The position numbers and the translations under genes are program-made. A DNA stretch of 64,000 nucleotides from Venturia oleaginea (taxonomy: Eukaryota; Ascomycota; Dothideomycetes; Venturiales; Venturiaceae): assembly GCA_013176395.1 (NCBI GenBank), contig JABMLP010000038.1, forward strand, positions 89,204 through 153,203, written 5' to 3'. Position 1 is the stretch's first letter, and each line of letters opens with the position of its first letter. The notes under the pieces are model-generated. The model was not told the DNA's origin. It was given only the letters and a program-made list of their open reading frames with translations, and did no database searches. Below, piece by piece: positions 30,501 through 38,364 of the stretch.

Positions 30501-30519
30501 CTACTCTTTTTCCGAGTAG
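30501..30519 (-). other. Hairpin at the gag end/pol start, conserved in a related copy
   Basis: CTACTC-GGAAAAA-GAGTAG (minus strand) is a perfect 6-bp stem with a 7-nt loop whose 3' side holds TAG, the terminator of the alternative gag frame ending EDYSEKE. The same hairpin occurs at 51302-51320 in Gypsy C, ending the same peptide. It may act in gag-pol expression; this is inference. Confidence 0.45.
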
Positions 30520-30546
30520 TCCTCTTCTTCAACTTCTTCATTCTCC

Positions 30547-31521
30547 TCAGTGGTTCCTTTGGCCCTTTTTGAACCAAGTTGCGTGACTCTTTCTACCTGT
30601 ATCCAACCAGCAGTCTTTCATTCTATGGCCGGCCTTCCCACAGCGTAAGCAGAGGTTATTTGCCTTCCTATATTCATAGGCTTTAGACGAAATTTTTAAC
30701 TTGTTTACGCGTGTAGGCTCCCAGTCCATAGCGTTCAGATCTTTAAAAGACTTCTCTTTATCTCTGAATCGTAACTTATCTTCTGAGGAAGAGAGCATCT
30801 TTGCTGTAGTGATTTGCATACTTGTATTCAAAAGATCGGACACAAACTGCTGGTAGGAGGTACTCTGAGATTGGCCTATTCTCTGGTTTCGCAGCTCTTG
30901 ATTTATTGCTTTGTGTAGAAATGCAATTTTAACAGCGTCAGGCCAAGTCATTCCTCCAGCATTAGCAAGAGTGGTTTCAAAACGGGGAAGAAAAGAGAAG
31001 AAGGGTTCTTTCTCTTTTTGTTTGATTGTGGACAGGCTTACAGTAGCTCTTTGTTGTTGTACTGGATCGCCATAGAAGTTGTCCATATACTGTAACAATT
31101 TCTGTCCCGTTTTATCTTCCTCTGGAGCTGTCTTTACGTAGGCCAGAGTAGCCTGAGCTGCGGAGCCTCGTAGAGAGGAGAAGATGTAGGCAAATTGGTT
31201 CCTACTATCCCCTATAGATTCTGCGTCTATCTCCAACTTCATCCTTGCTTGTTGAAACCACTGAGCCCATTCAGAACGCTTGCCATCAAATTCTTGGAGC
31301 TTAGGAAGTACAGCTTTCTTCCTATGTATTCTGTCTTTTTGTGAATTCTTAGTCTCTTGTCCTTCTACTACGTTCTCAGAGCGAGTAGTGTTAGGCAAGA
31401 TTGTAAGAATACGCGTAATAGCATCGTTCTGAATGGCTAGTTGATGTTGTAATGCTGCCATAGCTTCTTGTAGGGCTTGGGGTTCTTGAGGAACTCTTTG
31501 TTCCTGATCTTCTCCTTCCAT
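30547..31521 (-). CDS. Gypsy1 Gag
   Basis: 324 residues. A retrotransposon capsid-type domain lies around residues 80-230 (EWAQWFQQARMKLEIDAESI, RGSAAQATLAYVKTAPEEDK, LLQYMDNFYGDPVQQQRATV). A CCHC knuckle follows near residue 290 (CLRCGKAGHRMKDC). It ends KKGQRNH and TGA at 30547-30549, with two more TGA in frame just after. The pol frame is the same. A neighbouring frame from about the AAAAA run at the end stays open to the hairpin TAG and encodes an acidic tail ending EDYSEKE, as in Gypsy C. A one-base shift near the end of gag is therefore likely, either programmed or a mutation. Confidence 0.9.
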   Translation of the reverse strand: MEGEDQEQRVPQEPQALQEAMAALQHQLAIQNDAITRILTILPNTTRSENVVEGQETKNSQKDRIHRKKAVLPKLQEFDGKRSEWAQWFQQARMKLEIDAESIGDSRNQFAYIFSSLRGSAAQATLAYVKTAPEEDKTGQKLLQYMDNFYGDPVQQQRATVSLSTIKQKEKEPFFSFLPRFETTLANAGGMTWPDAVKIAFLHKAINQELRNQRIGQSQSTSYQQFVSDLLNTSMQITTAKMLSSSEDKLRFRDKEKSFKDLNAMDWEPTRVNKLKISSKAYEYRKANNLCLRCGKAGHRMKDCWLDTGRKSHATWFKKGQRNH

Positions 31522-32173
31522 ATTTTCACCTATGAGAGATAATAGAGAGCACTAATATACACACTCCTAGGCTCTACTCTAGAGATTTGCTAGGCAGTAT
31601 AGAGTCAATGCCTATTAGTATAGGAAGGTGACTATAGAATCCCAGAAGGATTTTTTACACTATAGTCCGCTCTGCAATCCTTATTACTAAGGACAGAGCT
31701 CCCAGGGACTGTGAAGGCCAAGTGTATTAAATCTCTCTCCCTAGCTCTTTCTTTCCTCAGCTTATTACAGCTTCAACTCCTAAGACTACGCTGTCTTAGG
31801 ATGACCTGCCCTTGCTTCTTGGAGATTCTAGCACGTTCTAGAAAATCTCAGTTTGAATTCTCTTGAATTCCCTTTTTGGATTGGCCCTTTCGGTTGGCCC
31901 TTGCTTCTTGGAGATTCTAGCACCTTCTAGAAAATCTCAGCTTGAATTCTCTTGAATTCCCTTTTTGTTTGGCCCTTGAGGTTGGCCCTTGAAGTTGGCC
32001 TTTGAGGTTGGCCCTTGCTTCTTGAGTTAGGACAAGTGTCCTCTTCTTGAAATTCCTTTCTGTTTGGCACTTGAGGTTGGCCCTCGCTTCTTGGATTAGG
32101 ACAAGTGTCCTCTTCTTGAAATTCCTTTTTGGAGCTTGCTCTCTGTGAGCCTTTCTTCCTTTGTAAGACTGAG
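31522..32173 (-). other. Gypsy1 leader, non-coding, repetitive
   Basis: 652 bp between the primer-binding site and gag. It contains imperfect repeats built on TTGGCCCTTGAGG and GCTTCTTGGAGATTCTAG (31840-32110), and a segment TCTGCAATCCTTATTACTAA (near 31673) shared with the leaders of B, B' and Gypsy C. No gene is seen. Confidence 0.7.
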
Positions 32174-32256
32174 GTACTTAGATAATGTAAGAGTTCAACC
32201 CTCAAAGGTGTTTCGCAAGTGAGGGAAGACAGCTTTTATTTCAAGTATCTAAGTAC
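32174..32256 (-). promoter_or_regulatory. Self-priming primer-binding site and predicted RNA 5' end of Gypsy1
   Basis: Immediately after the 5' LTR, TATCTAAGTAC (minus strand, 32184-32174) is the exact 11-nt reverse complement of GTACTTAGATA inside the LTR (32256-32246). In Tf1 and the sushi group the first 11 nt of the RNA fold back onto such a site and prime minus-strand synthesis. A TATA box at a suitable distance supports 32256 as start. The mechanism is inferred from the family. Confidence 0.65.
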
Positions 32257-32517
32257 AGAGAAGAAAGTGTAAGTACAGGAAGGATAGCTAGTATATATAA
32301 TCCTCCTCTTACAATAGATCCTTCTAGAAAGTATCTTTAAATGGAAACGTGACAGCTTGCAAAATAGAACATGGCAGCTTGCGAAATAGAACATGACAGC
32401 TTGCAAAATAGAACATGACAGCTTGCAAAATAGAACATGACAGCTTGCAGAATAACAAGAGAACAATTGGAAATCCAGTCATGGATAAGCTAGAGAGAAG
32501 GATTCCATCCCTTAACA
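32186..32517 (-). repeat. Gypsy1 5' LTR
   Basis: 332 bp, practically identical to the 3' LTR. A TATATATA box (32292-32299) lies about 36-43 bases upstream of the segment GTACTTAGATA (32256-32246, minus strand) that I take as the transcript start. Confidence 0.95.
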
Positions 32518-32721
32518 AGAGAAGCCTTACGTCAAGAGATTGAGGATACATTGTTGCTTGGTAAGGGTTGGGCAGATCTTGTTGGTAAGTACCGGACCAG
32601 TTAGAATCACCCTCAGCATACTTCTACGAGATAGTATGATTATTAAGCCGTTTTACTAACAAAAAGCCTTATTTCATGACTATTTTGACGCCTTGGCGTG
32701 GAGATCTACTCATACCAATTC
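32518..32721 (+). pseudogene. Continuation of right-arm CACTA transposase after Gypsy1
   Basis: After the second AGAGA (32518-32522) the mirror of the left arm resumes: the end of exon 3 (ALRQEIEDTLLLGKGWADLV, to 32584) and a GTAAGT donor. The third intron then continues up to 32721, where Gypsy2 begins. Mirror positions sum to 41665 here. Confidence 0.9.
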
Positions 32722-32901
32722 TGTGACGGCATGGCATGGTGGCCATCTTTGTCACATGACAACGTTTCGCAGCCACACTGTGGCGAGAGGAACATCAACT
32801 CGCGCGCCCCGTACGTACTTACTCTCTATCTGATATTCTCTCATCACACTGAGTAAATGGAATCTTAGTTCATTCTGTCTGGTTCAATGCTCGCCGTGAC
32901 A
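32722..32901 (+). repeat. Gypsy2 5' LTR
   Basis: 180 bp from TGTGACGGCATGGCATGG to CGCCGTGACA. It borders the end of the palindrome's right arm at 32721. Confidence 0.92.
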
Positions 32902-32912
32902 TTATATCAGAT
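32828..32912 (+). promoter_or_regulatory. Self-priming site of Gypsy2
   Basis: ATATCAGAT (32904-32912), three bases after the LTR, is the 9-nt reverse complement of ATCTGATAT inside the LTR (32828-32836). This matches the Tf1/sushi self-priming arrangement and predicts the RNA 5' end near 32828. The match is shorter than in Gypsy1 and no TATA box is evident. Confidence 0.45.
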
Positions 32913-33228
32913 CAACCCTCACGCTTAGAACAGCGACAAATAGTTCCAGATTGTTTACGACAATAAGCAGTCAAAACCGACCCCAACCTGACCAGACACC
33001 GACCAGTCTCGCGACCTTCTTTGAGCCGACCATTGCTCAACACACGATACCAACCTGACCAGAGACACCGACCAGTCTCACAACCTTTTTTCTTTGAGCC
33101 GACCATTGCTCAACGACCGAGCCGACTATTGCTCACTGATTCGAAGCCGACCATTGCTTCCGAAACGAGGCACCGATCCGTCTCACGACCGAAACGACAC
33201 AGTTACTCCCAAAAAAGTACGATTTGAG

Positions 33229-34707
33229 ATGGCGCCTTTCCGCTACAGTGGCGAAACGCCTATAACCCAGCTCCGAGAGGCTATTGAGGCTGCAGAGACT
33301 CCAGAGGACTTCGCCAAGTTGAACCTCCAGGCTCCAGAATACAATGCCGATAAGGCTACCCGCATCGCTCACAGCAGGAAGGAAGACACCGACGACCTGA
33401 TACTTGTAGTACCCTGGGCGGACGCGACTACGGGTTGGCTAGCAAGCGAAGCAACGATTGCGGCTGCTGTTAATGACGACCAGTTGAAGCCACAGATGGT
33501 TCAAGAAATTCTTCGATGGATACATAGCAGCAACATCAAACAACAGCAGCTAGAGATCTGCCTAGACCTGACGGATAGGTTAGCAGCGAAAGGAGGAGAA
33601 CTCCTAAAGGCAAGAGATGCTACGATCGAAAGCAAGTCCGATGAGCTCCGCCTACAGACGGCTATGCTCAACAGTGCGGAGGAAGCACTCGCAAAAGAAA
33701 AGGAAGCTTGTGCGACGATATTCGACAAGTACGAAGCTCTCAATATCCAATACAATGCGACCCGACAGAGTTTGCGACAGAACCTCATATCGGGTGACGA
33801 CTTGTCCGGATTTGGTTCTCGATCGGAAGGCGGCTTTTCGAAGATCAAACTTCCACACCCTGACCTATTGACCGACAAATACACTCCTACGGAGTACAAG
33901 CATTGGCGCAATGCAATGGAAAACAAGCTGAAGGCAGAGGGCTACGATGACGAGATGTCTGTTGCCTACTTTATCAATCTTGTAAAGGGACCTAATGCAA
34001 AAGACGCCCTACTACTCATCAATGCGGCCGACCGTACAATGGACAAGGTATGGAAGGTTACCACTGAGCGATTTGCAGACCCGTTTGAGAAGCAGAACGC
34101 AAAGAAGGCGTACAAGTCGCTGACTATGAAGCCCTACACCGACTTCCTGAACTTCAAGAATCAATTCGAGACCCTTGCGATGCAGTGCAAGGTAGACAAG
34201 GACTATTGGAAGGAGGATATCCACGAGAAGCTGTATACCCGCCTCAAGGAAGGTACAGCCGGAGAAGCCGGCGACCCAGATCTGACCTACGAGAAGCTGT
34301 GCTTTAAGGCCTCCAAACTTTCCCGAACCTATATCCAGACTCAAGAAGAGCGCAAGGCTCTCGACGCTGCAACTACGGCCAAGAAGAACAGAAATTCGAA
34401 CGGCAACCGACAGAACTCCTCGAACAACACCGGTGCAGGTACGAGCACGCCTCAAGGACAGTCCAGCGGTGGTGGAAACAATGGATTAGGTGGAGGTCGA
34501 CGGGAGCGAGACCCCGAAAAAGCACGCGCAGCATTCAATCGCTACAAGGACGTAGGATTAAACATTGATCAGGCGGTCCAATTGGCTCAGGAGCGCAAGT
34601 GTTTCAAGTGTAAGAAGGAGGGACATTACATGAAGGACTGCCCAGAGGCCTCCATCTCCGTAATGGATGGCGCTGGCGGGATTGAGTCAGAACACCCAAA
34701 AGCATAG
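33229..34707 (+). CDS. Gypsy2 Gag
   Basis: 492 residues from the ATG at 33229 (MAPFRYSGETPITQLREAI); an in-frame ATG at 33094 exists, but the 45 residues it would add are repetitive leader sequence. A long helical N-terminal part is followed by a capsid-like domain (EYKHWRNAMENKLKAEGYDD, FADPFEKQNAKKAYKSL), a Gly/Asn/Ser-rich linker and a CCHC zinc knuckle CFKCKKEGHYMKDC near the C-terminus. The leader upstream (32913-33228) carries imperfect repeats of CCGACCATTGCTC. The frame is intact. Confidence 0.88.
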   Translation: MAPFRYSGETPITQLREAIEAAETPEDFAKLNLQAPEYNADKATRIAHSRKEDTDDLILVVPWADATTGWLASEATIAAAVNDDQLKPQMVQEILRWIHSSNIKQQQLEICLDLTDRLAAKGGELLKARDATIESKSDELRLQTAMLNSAEEALAKEKEACATIFDKYEALNIQYNATRQSLRQNLISGDDLSGFGSRSEGGFSKIKLPHPDLLTDKYTPTEYKHWRNAMENKLKAEGYDDEMSVAYFINLVKGPNAKDALLLINAADRTMDKVWKVTTERFADPFEKQNAKKAYKSLTMKPYTDFLNFKNQFETLAMQCKVDKDYWKEDIHEKLYTRLKEGTAGEAGDPDLTYEKLCFKASKLSRTYIQTQEERKALDAATTAKKNRNSNGNRQNSSNNTGAGTSTPQGQSSGGGNNGLGGGRRERDPEKARAAFNRYKDVGLNIDQAVQLAQERKCFKCKKEGHYMKDCPEASISVMDGAGGIESEHPKA

Positions 34708-34724
34708 ACCTGGTAAAAGTCACC

Positions 34725-35891
34725 ATGCCAGGTCCTAGCAATCGAGATCTTTCTTTCCGATATCAGGTGCAAAACTTCAATGTCTCATCTCCTAAGTTGT
34801 TCGGCGGCAACGCTTTCACTTTCGATGTTATCCTCTACTTCAACGGCATGGGTGTCCGATCCCGAGCTCTTCTTGACACCGGAGCAAACGGTTATGCCTT
34901 CATTAACCGACGATGCGCACAGAAGCTGCAACACATACTCCCAAACGTGGATCGACGAGCCCTCGAGACACACGCTACGGCGACCGGTTACAAAGGAAAT
35001 CAGGAGGAGGCAATATCGCATGCAACGCTGTTGCATATGGAAATCGACGGAAGGCAGGAGTACAACGTTCCTTTCCTGGAAGTAACATTAGGACACCACG
35101 ATGTAATTCTGGGAAGGACGTGGATGGCTCACAACAAGGTTCTACCGGGCCCCGCCATGCAGCGCATTATCTGGAAGGATGGCCGAAAGAGAGAGACACC
35201 GATACAGAAGGAAGTGATGGTGGAGGAGGATAGGAAAGTGACGGTTAATTCGGAGGCTATCCAGAACAATATCGACAAGAGAGAAAGGAGGATGAGACAG
35301 GATGATCGTCGGAGAGCCGGCAACCAGGCTAAACGGTTTCGGGACAACGTACAGCTGCTCAAACGGCCGAAATCGACCCGACCTCAATCTAACGAACTCG
35401 AGCCATCGATAGTAAGAAACGCGGAGTCAACGCCACTGGTACGCGAGAATGATACGATCGACACTTCAGAAGAAAACGTCTCTGTAGACTCGGAAAGCAA
35501 CACTAATAGTGGTTGTTCAGACCTCTCCAATTTCGGTAACTACCAAGAAGAAAACCAGCCGGTCAGATATTACCAGACACTGAAATGGGAGCAAGCAAGG
35601 GGCTACCGCATCATGGATAAGCTATTAAAGGCAGCCAGTACAGATATCAACGCCTTGGATTCCAGACACGATAGCTCGAAGATTGCGGGTAAGAAGCTTG
35701 ACCTCTGTATGATCAACTCTTCAGGTTTCCGCTTGAACTTAAAAGACAAAGAAGTCACCGCTGGATCCATATCCTTGTACGAAATCGAAAAGAGGATGAG
35801 TGAGCTCAGGAAGGAACGAGGAATCGATTCCACTGAGGACCACCATGACCGGCTGAAAGTCGCCCTAGCAACACTGCAACAGAGAGGATGA
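34725..35891 (+). CDS. Gypsy2 protease-like protein fused to an unknown tail
   Basis: 388 residues in a different frame from gag, 17 bp downstream. An aspartic protease active site is seen at RALLDTGANGYAFI (near residue 46), with VILGRTWM as the second conserved part. The following about 200 residues are charged and low complexity, and none shows RT motifs. The end overlaps by four bases (ATGA) with the integrase-tail frame. In complete relatives RT, RNase H and integrase would follow; here they are absent. Confidence 0.75.
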   Translation: MPGPSNRDLSFRYQVQNFNVSSPKLFGGNAFTFDVILYFNGMGVRSRALLDTGANGYAFINRRCAQKLQHILPNVDRRALETHATATGYKGNQEEAISHATLLHMEIDGRQEYNVPFLEVTLGHHDVILGRTWMAHNKVLPGPAMQRIIWKDGRKRETPIQKEVMVEEDRKVTVNSEAIQNNIDKRERRMRQDDRRRAGNQAKRFRDNVQLLKRPKSTRPQSNELEPSIVRNAESTPLVRENDTIDTSEENVSVDSESNTNSGCSDLSNFGNYQEENQPVRYYQTLKWEQARGYRIMDKLLKAASTDINALDSRHDSSKIAGKKLDLCMINSSGFRLNLKDKEVTAGSISLYEIEKRMSELRKERGIDSTEDHHDRLKVALATLQQRG

Positions 35892-36598
35892 ATCGCCAAG
35901 AAGCACAGCAGTATGCGACACGAATGTATAACGCATGGAAGTTCGCAAAGGAACAACTATTCAAGGCCCAAGCCCGACAATCGACGCAGGCGAACAAGAA
36001 ACGACGAGAGGAGGACTTCGACTTCAATGAGGAGACTGGCATTGGAGATTCAGTATACATTATAAAGAAGGCTTGGATTACTGATCGACCCTGCGACAAG
36101 CTTGACAATCCTGTAGTAGGCCCATTCCCCATCATTGGAAGGAAGGGACACTCTTGGATTGTCAAGCTACCCGAGAGCTAAAAGGTTGGCAACGTGTTCC
36201 ACTCAGACCGACTTCGAAAGGCATCCCTCGAAGGGCTACCAGGGCAGCAGAACGCCAACGATGAGAACGACAGCTATGAGATCCATGGCAACGTGGAATG
36301 GGAAGTTGAACAAATACTCGGTAGCCGTATTCACCGTCGCAAACTTCAATACATGGTATCATGGAAAGGCTGGGACCCAGACAACACTTGGTACGACGCG
36401 GAGAGTTTCAAGAACTCGCCAAAGCTGCTCCGTCTCTACCACGATGACAACCCAGATACGGACGGACCACCATTGAGGCTCGATGAATGGCAGGATGCAT
36501 TTGATCGCGAGATTGAAGACCTGCCTCATGAGGATGACAATGCTGCAGTTACCAAAGGAAGGATAACGAAAATGCGGAGAAGGATGAACAAGCGCTAG
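35888..36598 (+). pseudogene. Gypsy2 integrase tail and chromodomain remnant
   Basis: The first frame (35888-36181) reads like the end of a gypsy integrase (MYNAWKFAKEQLFKAQARQS, IGDSVYIIKKAW, VVGPFPIIG). After a stop and frame change, 36194-36598 encodes a chromodomain (WEVEQILGSRIHRRKLQYMV, then WKGWDPDNTWYDAESF). The RT-to-integrase-core region is deleted before it. Chromodomains guide integration to chromatin; here it has no enzyme attached. Confidence 0.8.
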
Positions 36599-36728
36599 CC
36601 GTGTTGGGAAGATGCATTTAACGGTTTTTGTATTGGGCTTGATGGCGCTCGGATGACAAATTCAGCACGCCAAGATGATACCTTATAGCCCTACTCGGTA
36701 TACACTTGGCTCATTGAAGGGGGGGTGA

Positions 36729-36906
36729 TGTGACGGCATGGCATGGTGGCCATATTTGTCACATGACAACGTATCCCAGCCACACTTGCGAGAGGAACAT
36801 CAACTCGCGCGCCCCGTAGTCACTTACTCTCTATCTGATATTCTCTCATCACACTGAGTAAATGGAATCTTAGTTCATTCTGTCTGGTTCAATGCTCGCC
36901 ATGACA
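36729..36906 (+). repeat. Gypsy2 3' LTR
   Basis: 178 bp, same ends as the 5' LTR (TGTGACGG, TGACA) with several substitutions and small indels. It truncates the pogo transposase gene at 36907. Confidence 0.92.
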
Positions 36907-38262
36907 CAGCCCTTGACAAGCTGATTAAGAGCCTGATCTGTTGGTGTTGGTGGACTTTTTGAACGTCTCTTAAGATAGCCTTTGATTGTAGCTACCTGCA
37001 GCTCTAACTGGGTTAGATTCTGAGGTGTTTCTGGTTGCCATTGCTCCTGGTTTGCGGCCAAGGGCGCTGTAGGGGTAGATGGCCTAATCTGGATGGTTGA
37101 AAGTACCTGATCTGGATCAAAAGGTACGAGACCGGCAGCAGTGAAGCTGCGTTGAATATTGCTTAGTGTGAGGGCACTAATTCGAGCAATTTTAAAGGCG
37201 TGAAGGAATTCAATTTTGTCGATATGATTTATGCCAAGCCTCATATATTCCGAGACTTGGTGGCCGTAGGTACGCTTGAGGACCGAAAAACAACCAATAT
37301 CGAGAGGTTGAAGAAGATGTGATGAATGCGGTGGCACACAAAGAGTAATAATCATCCGGTCTGCACAAAATTGATCAAATTCTGGCGTTGCGTGGCTGCC
37401 GTGGCCATCCAGAATTAGTAGTCGATAACTACCAACCTTTCTTGCAGCTGTATTTGGCTCGAAAACCTCTTTTAACCAATGTAATCCAAGCTTGTCATTA
37501 GTCCATCCATTTGTACTCAAAGCGATTGTCCAATAAGGCGGTAGATTGTTGTTTTCGTACCAAGATGATATATGTACCTTGCCTTTGAAGATCACCATCG
37601 GCGGGAGGCTCCAACCCAGCGCATTGATCGATTCGATTGCCGTAACCCATTCGCGATCGCCAGGCTGTAATTGAGAGGGTCTGCCACGCCTATCTGAGGC
37701 AGTAACTACGCGTGAGGTACTTGCAAGGCCCATTGCAAAGCCAGTTTCGTCCAAGTTGTAGATATCGTTATTGAGGATGCCGTATTTAGCGATTGTGTTT
37801 TGTACAAGCTGAAACCAGGCCCCAATAAGGGCTGGATCTTCGCATGTTGCCCTTTGATTATCGTAGCTGCGTGAATATCGCGATTTGAGGCTAGGGCGGC
37901 GGTTGATATATCGGCTGAGGCCAATTGACACCGATTTTGCAATCTGAGCCTACACGCTGCTCGAGTACGATTTTTGCCGCATCGCGTACCCCAGTAACGG
38001 TCAATGGATAACCTCTTTCATCCATAGATAGTATCCAATCCTCAATGACCTCCTCTTCCGTATCCGTAAGCTTTTGGCAATTTGGGCGCGAATCGACGCG
38101 TGAAGCGCGTCCGCGAAGGCGGGAGGCAAGGGAAGTAAATGGGACAGAATAGGCATCAGCGGCCTTTCGAATAGTTGGAAAATGGCCTTTCAAATAAGCG
38201 TCATGAGCAAGGAGTAGTTGACCCTCTTTCTGGGCCTTTGTATTGACTAGTTGTGGTGGCAT
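36907..38262 (-). pseudogene. pogo-like transposase, frameshifted and truncated (copy 2)
   Basis: Starts MPPQLVNTKAQKEGQLLLAH at 38262 with psq-type and CENP-B HTH regions. A one-base shift near 37925 moves the reading into the frame that carries the DDE core (YNLDETGFAMG, LLILDGHGSH, PPHSSHLLQPLDIGCF). The frame is then cut off at ALNQLVKGC (36907) by the Gypsy2 LTR, so the C-terminal zinc-knuckle region is lost. Upstream, repeated TGTGTACCGCTCG units (38290-38330) probably belong to its terminal repeat. It is non-functional. Confidence 0.88.
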
Positions 38263-38364
38263 TGTGGGTTAATCGATGAGGATACGAAAATGTGTACCGC
38301 TCGGTGGTGTGTACCGCTCGATGGTGGATTACGTTATTTATAAAGTGCTCAAGAATCTCCAAGT

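Larger units (their letters stand above)
26336..32517 (-). mobile_element. Gypsy1: full-length Ty3/gypsy chromovirus
   Basis: A 6182-bp element on the minus strand with two 332-bp LTRs (TGTTAAGGGATGG...CTCTTACA), leader, gag, pol with chromodomain and a polypurine tract. Target duplication AGAGA lies at 26331-26335 and 32518-32522; the left arm of the palindrome holds the empty site (TCTCT at 9143-9147). By eye the LTRs differ only at 26651 (C) versus 32501 (G). A large open pol, near-identical LTRs and an intact duplication point to a recent insertion. Confidence 0.95.
8944..32721. repeat. Giant spacerless inverted repeat (palindrome), about 8.8-kb arms
   Basis: The left arm is 8944-17734. 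The right arm is 17735-26335 continuing at 32523-32721, interrupted by Gypsy1. Mirror positions sum to 35471 from near the tip to the ABC fragment and to 35478 beyond the poly-G/poly-C run. All ORFs shared by the two arms translate identically, including the copia gag and pol, ABC fragment, CACTA ORF2 and transposase exons. The right arm ends at 32721, where Gypsy2 starts; the left arm runs on within CACTA to 7326. The arms contain a partial copia, a copia integrase scrap, the ABC transporter fragment and CACTA sequence. Confidence 0.95.
32722..36906 (+). mobile_element. Gypsy2: gypsy element lacking RT, RNase H and integrase core
   Basis: 4185 bp on the plus strand with LTRs of 180 and 178 bp (TGTGACGGCATGG...TGACA), gag, a protease-like ORF, then directly an integrase tail and chromodomain. 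A polypurine run (GAAGGGGGGGTGA) precedes the 3' LTR. The flanking bases AATTC (32717-32721) and CAGCC (36907-36911) do not match, so one flank has been exchanged. It is non-autonomous. LTR differences of several percent make it older than Gypsy1. Confidence 0.9.
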
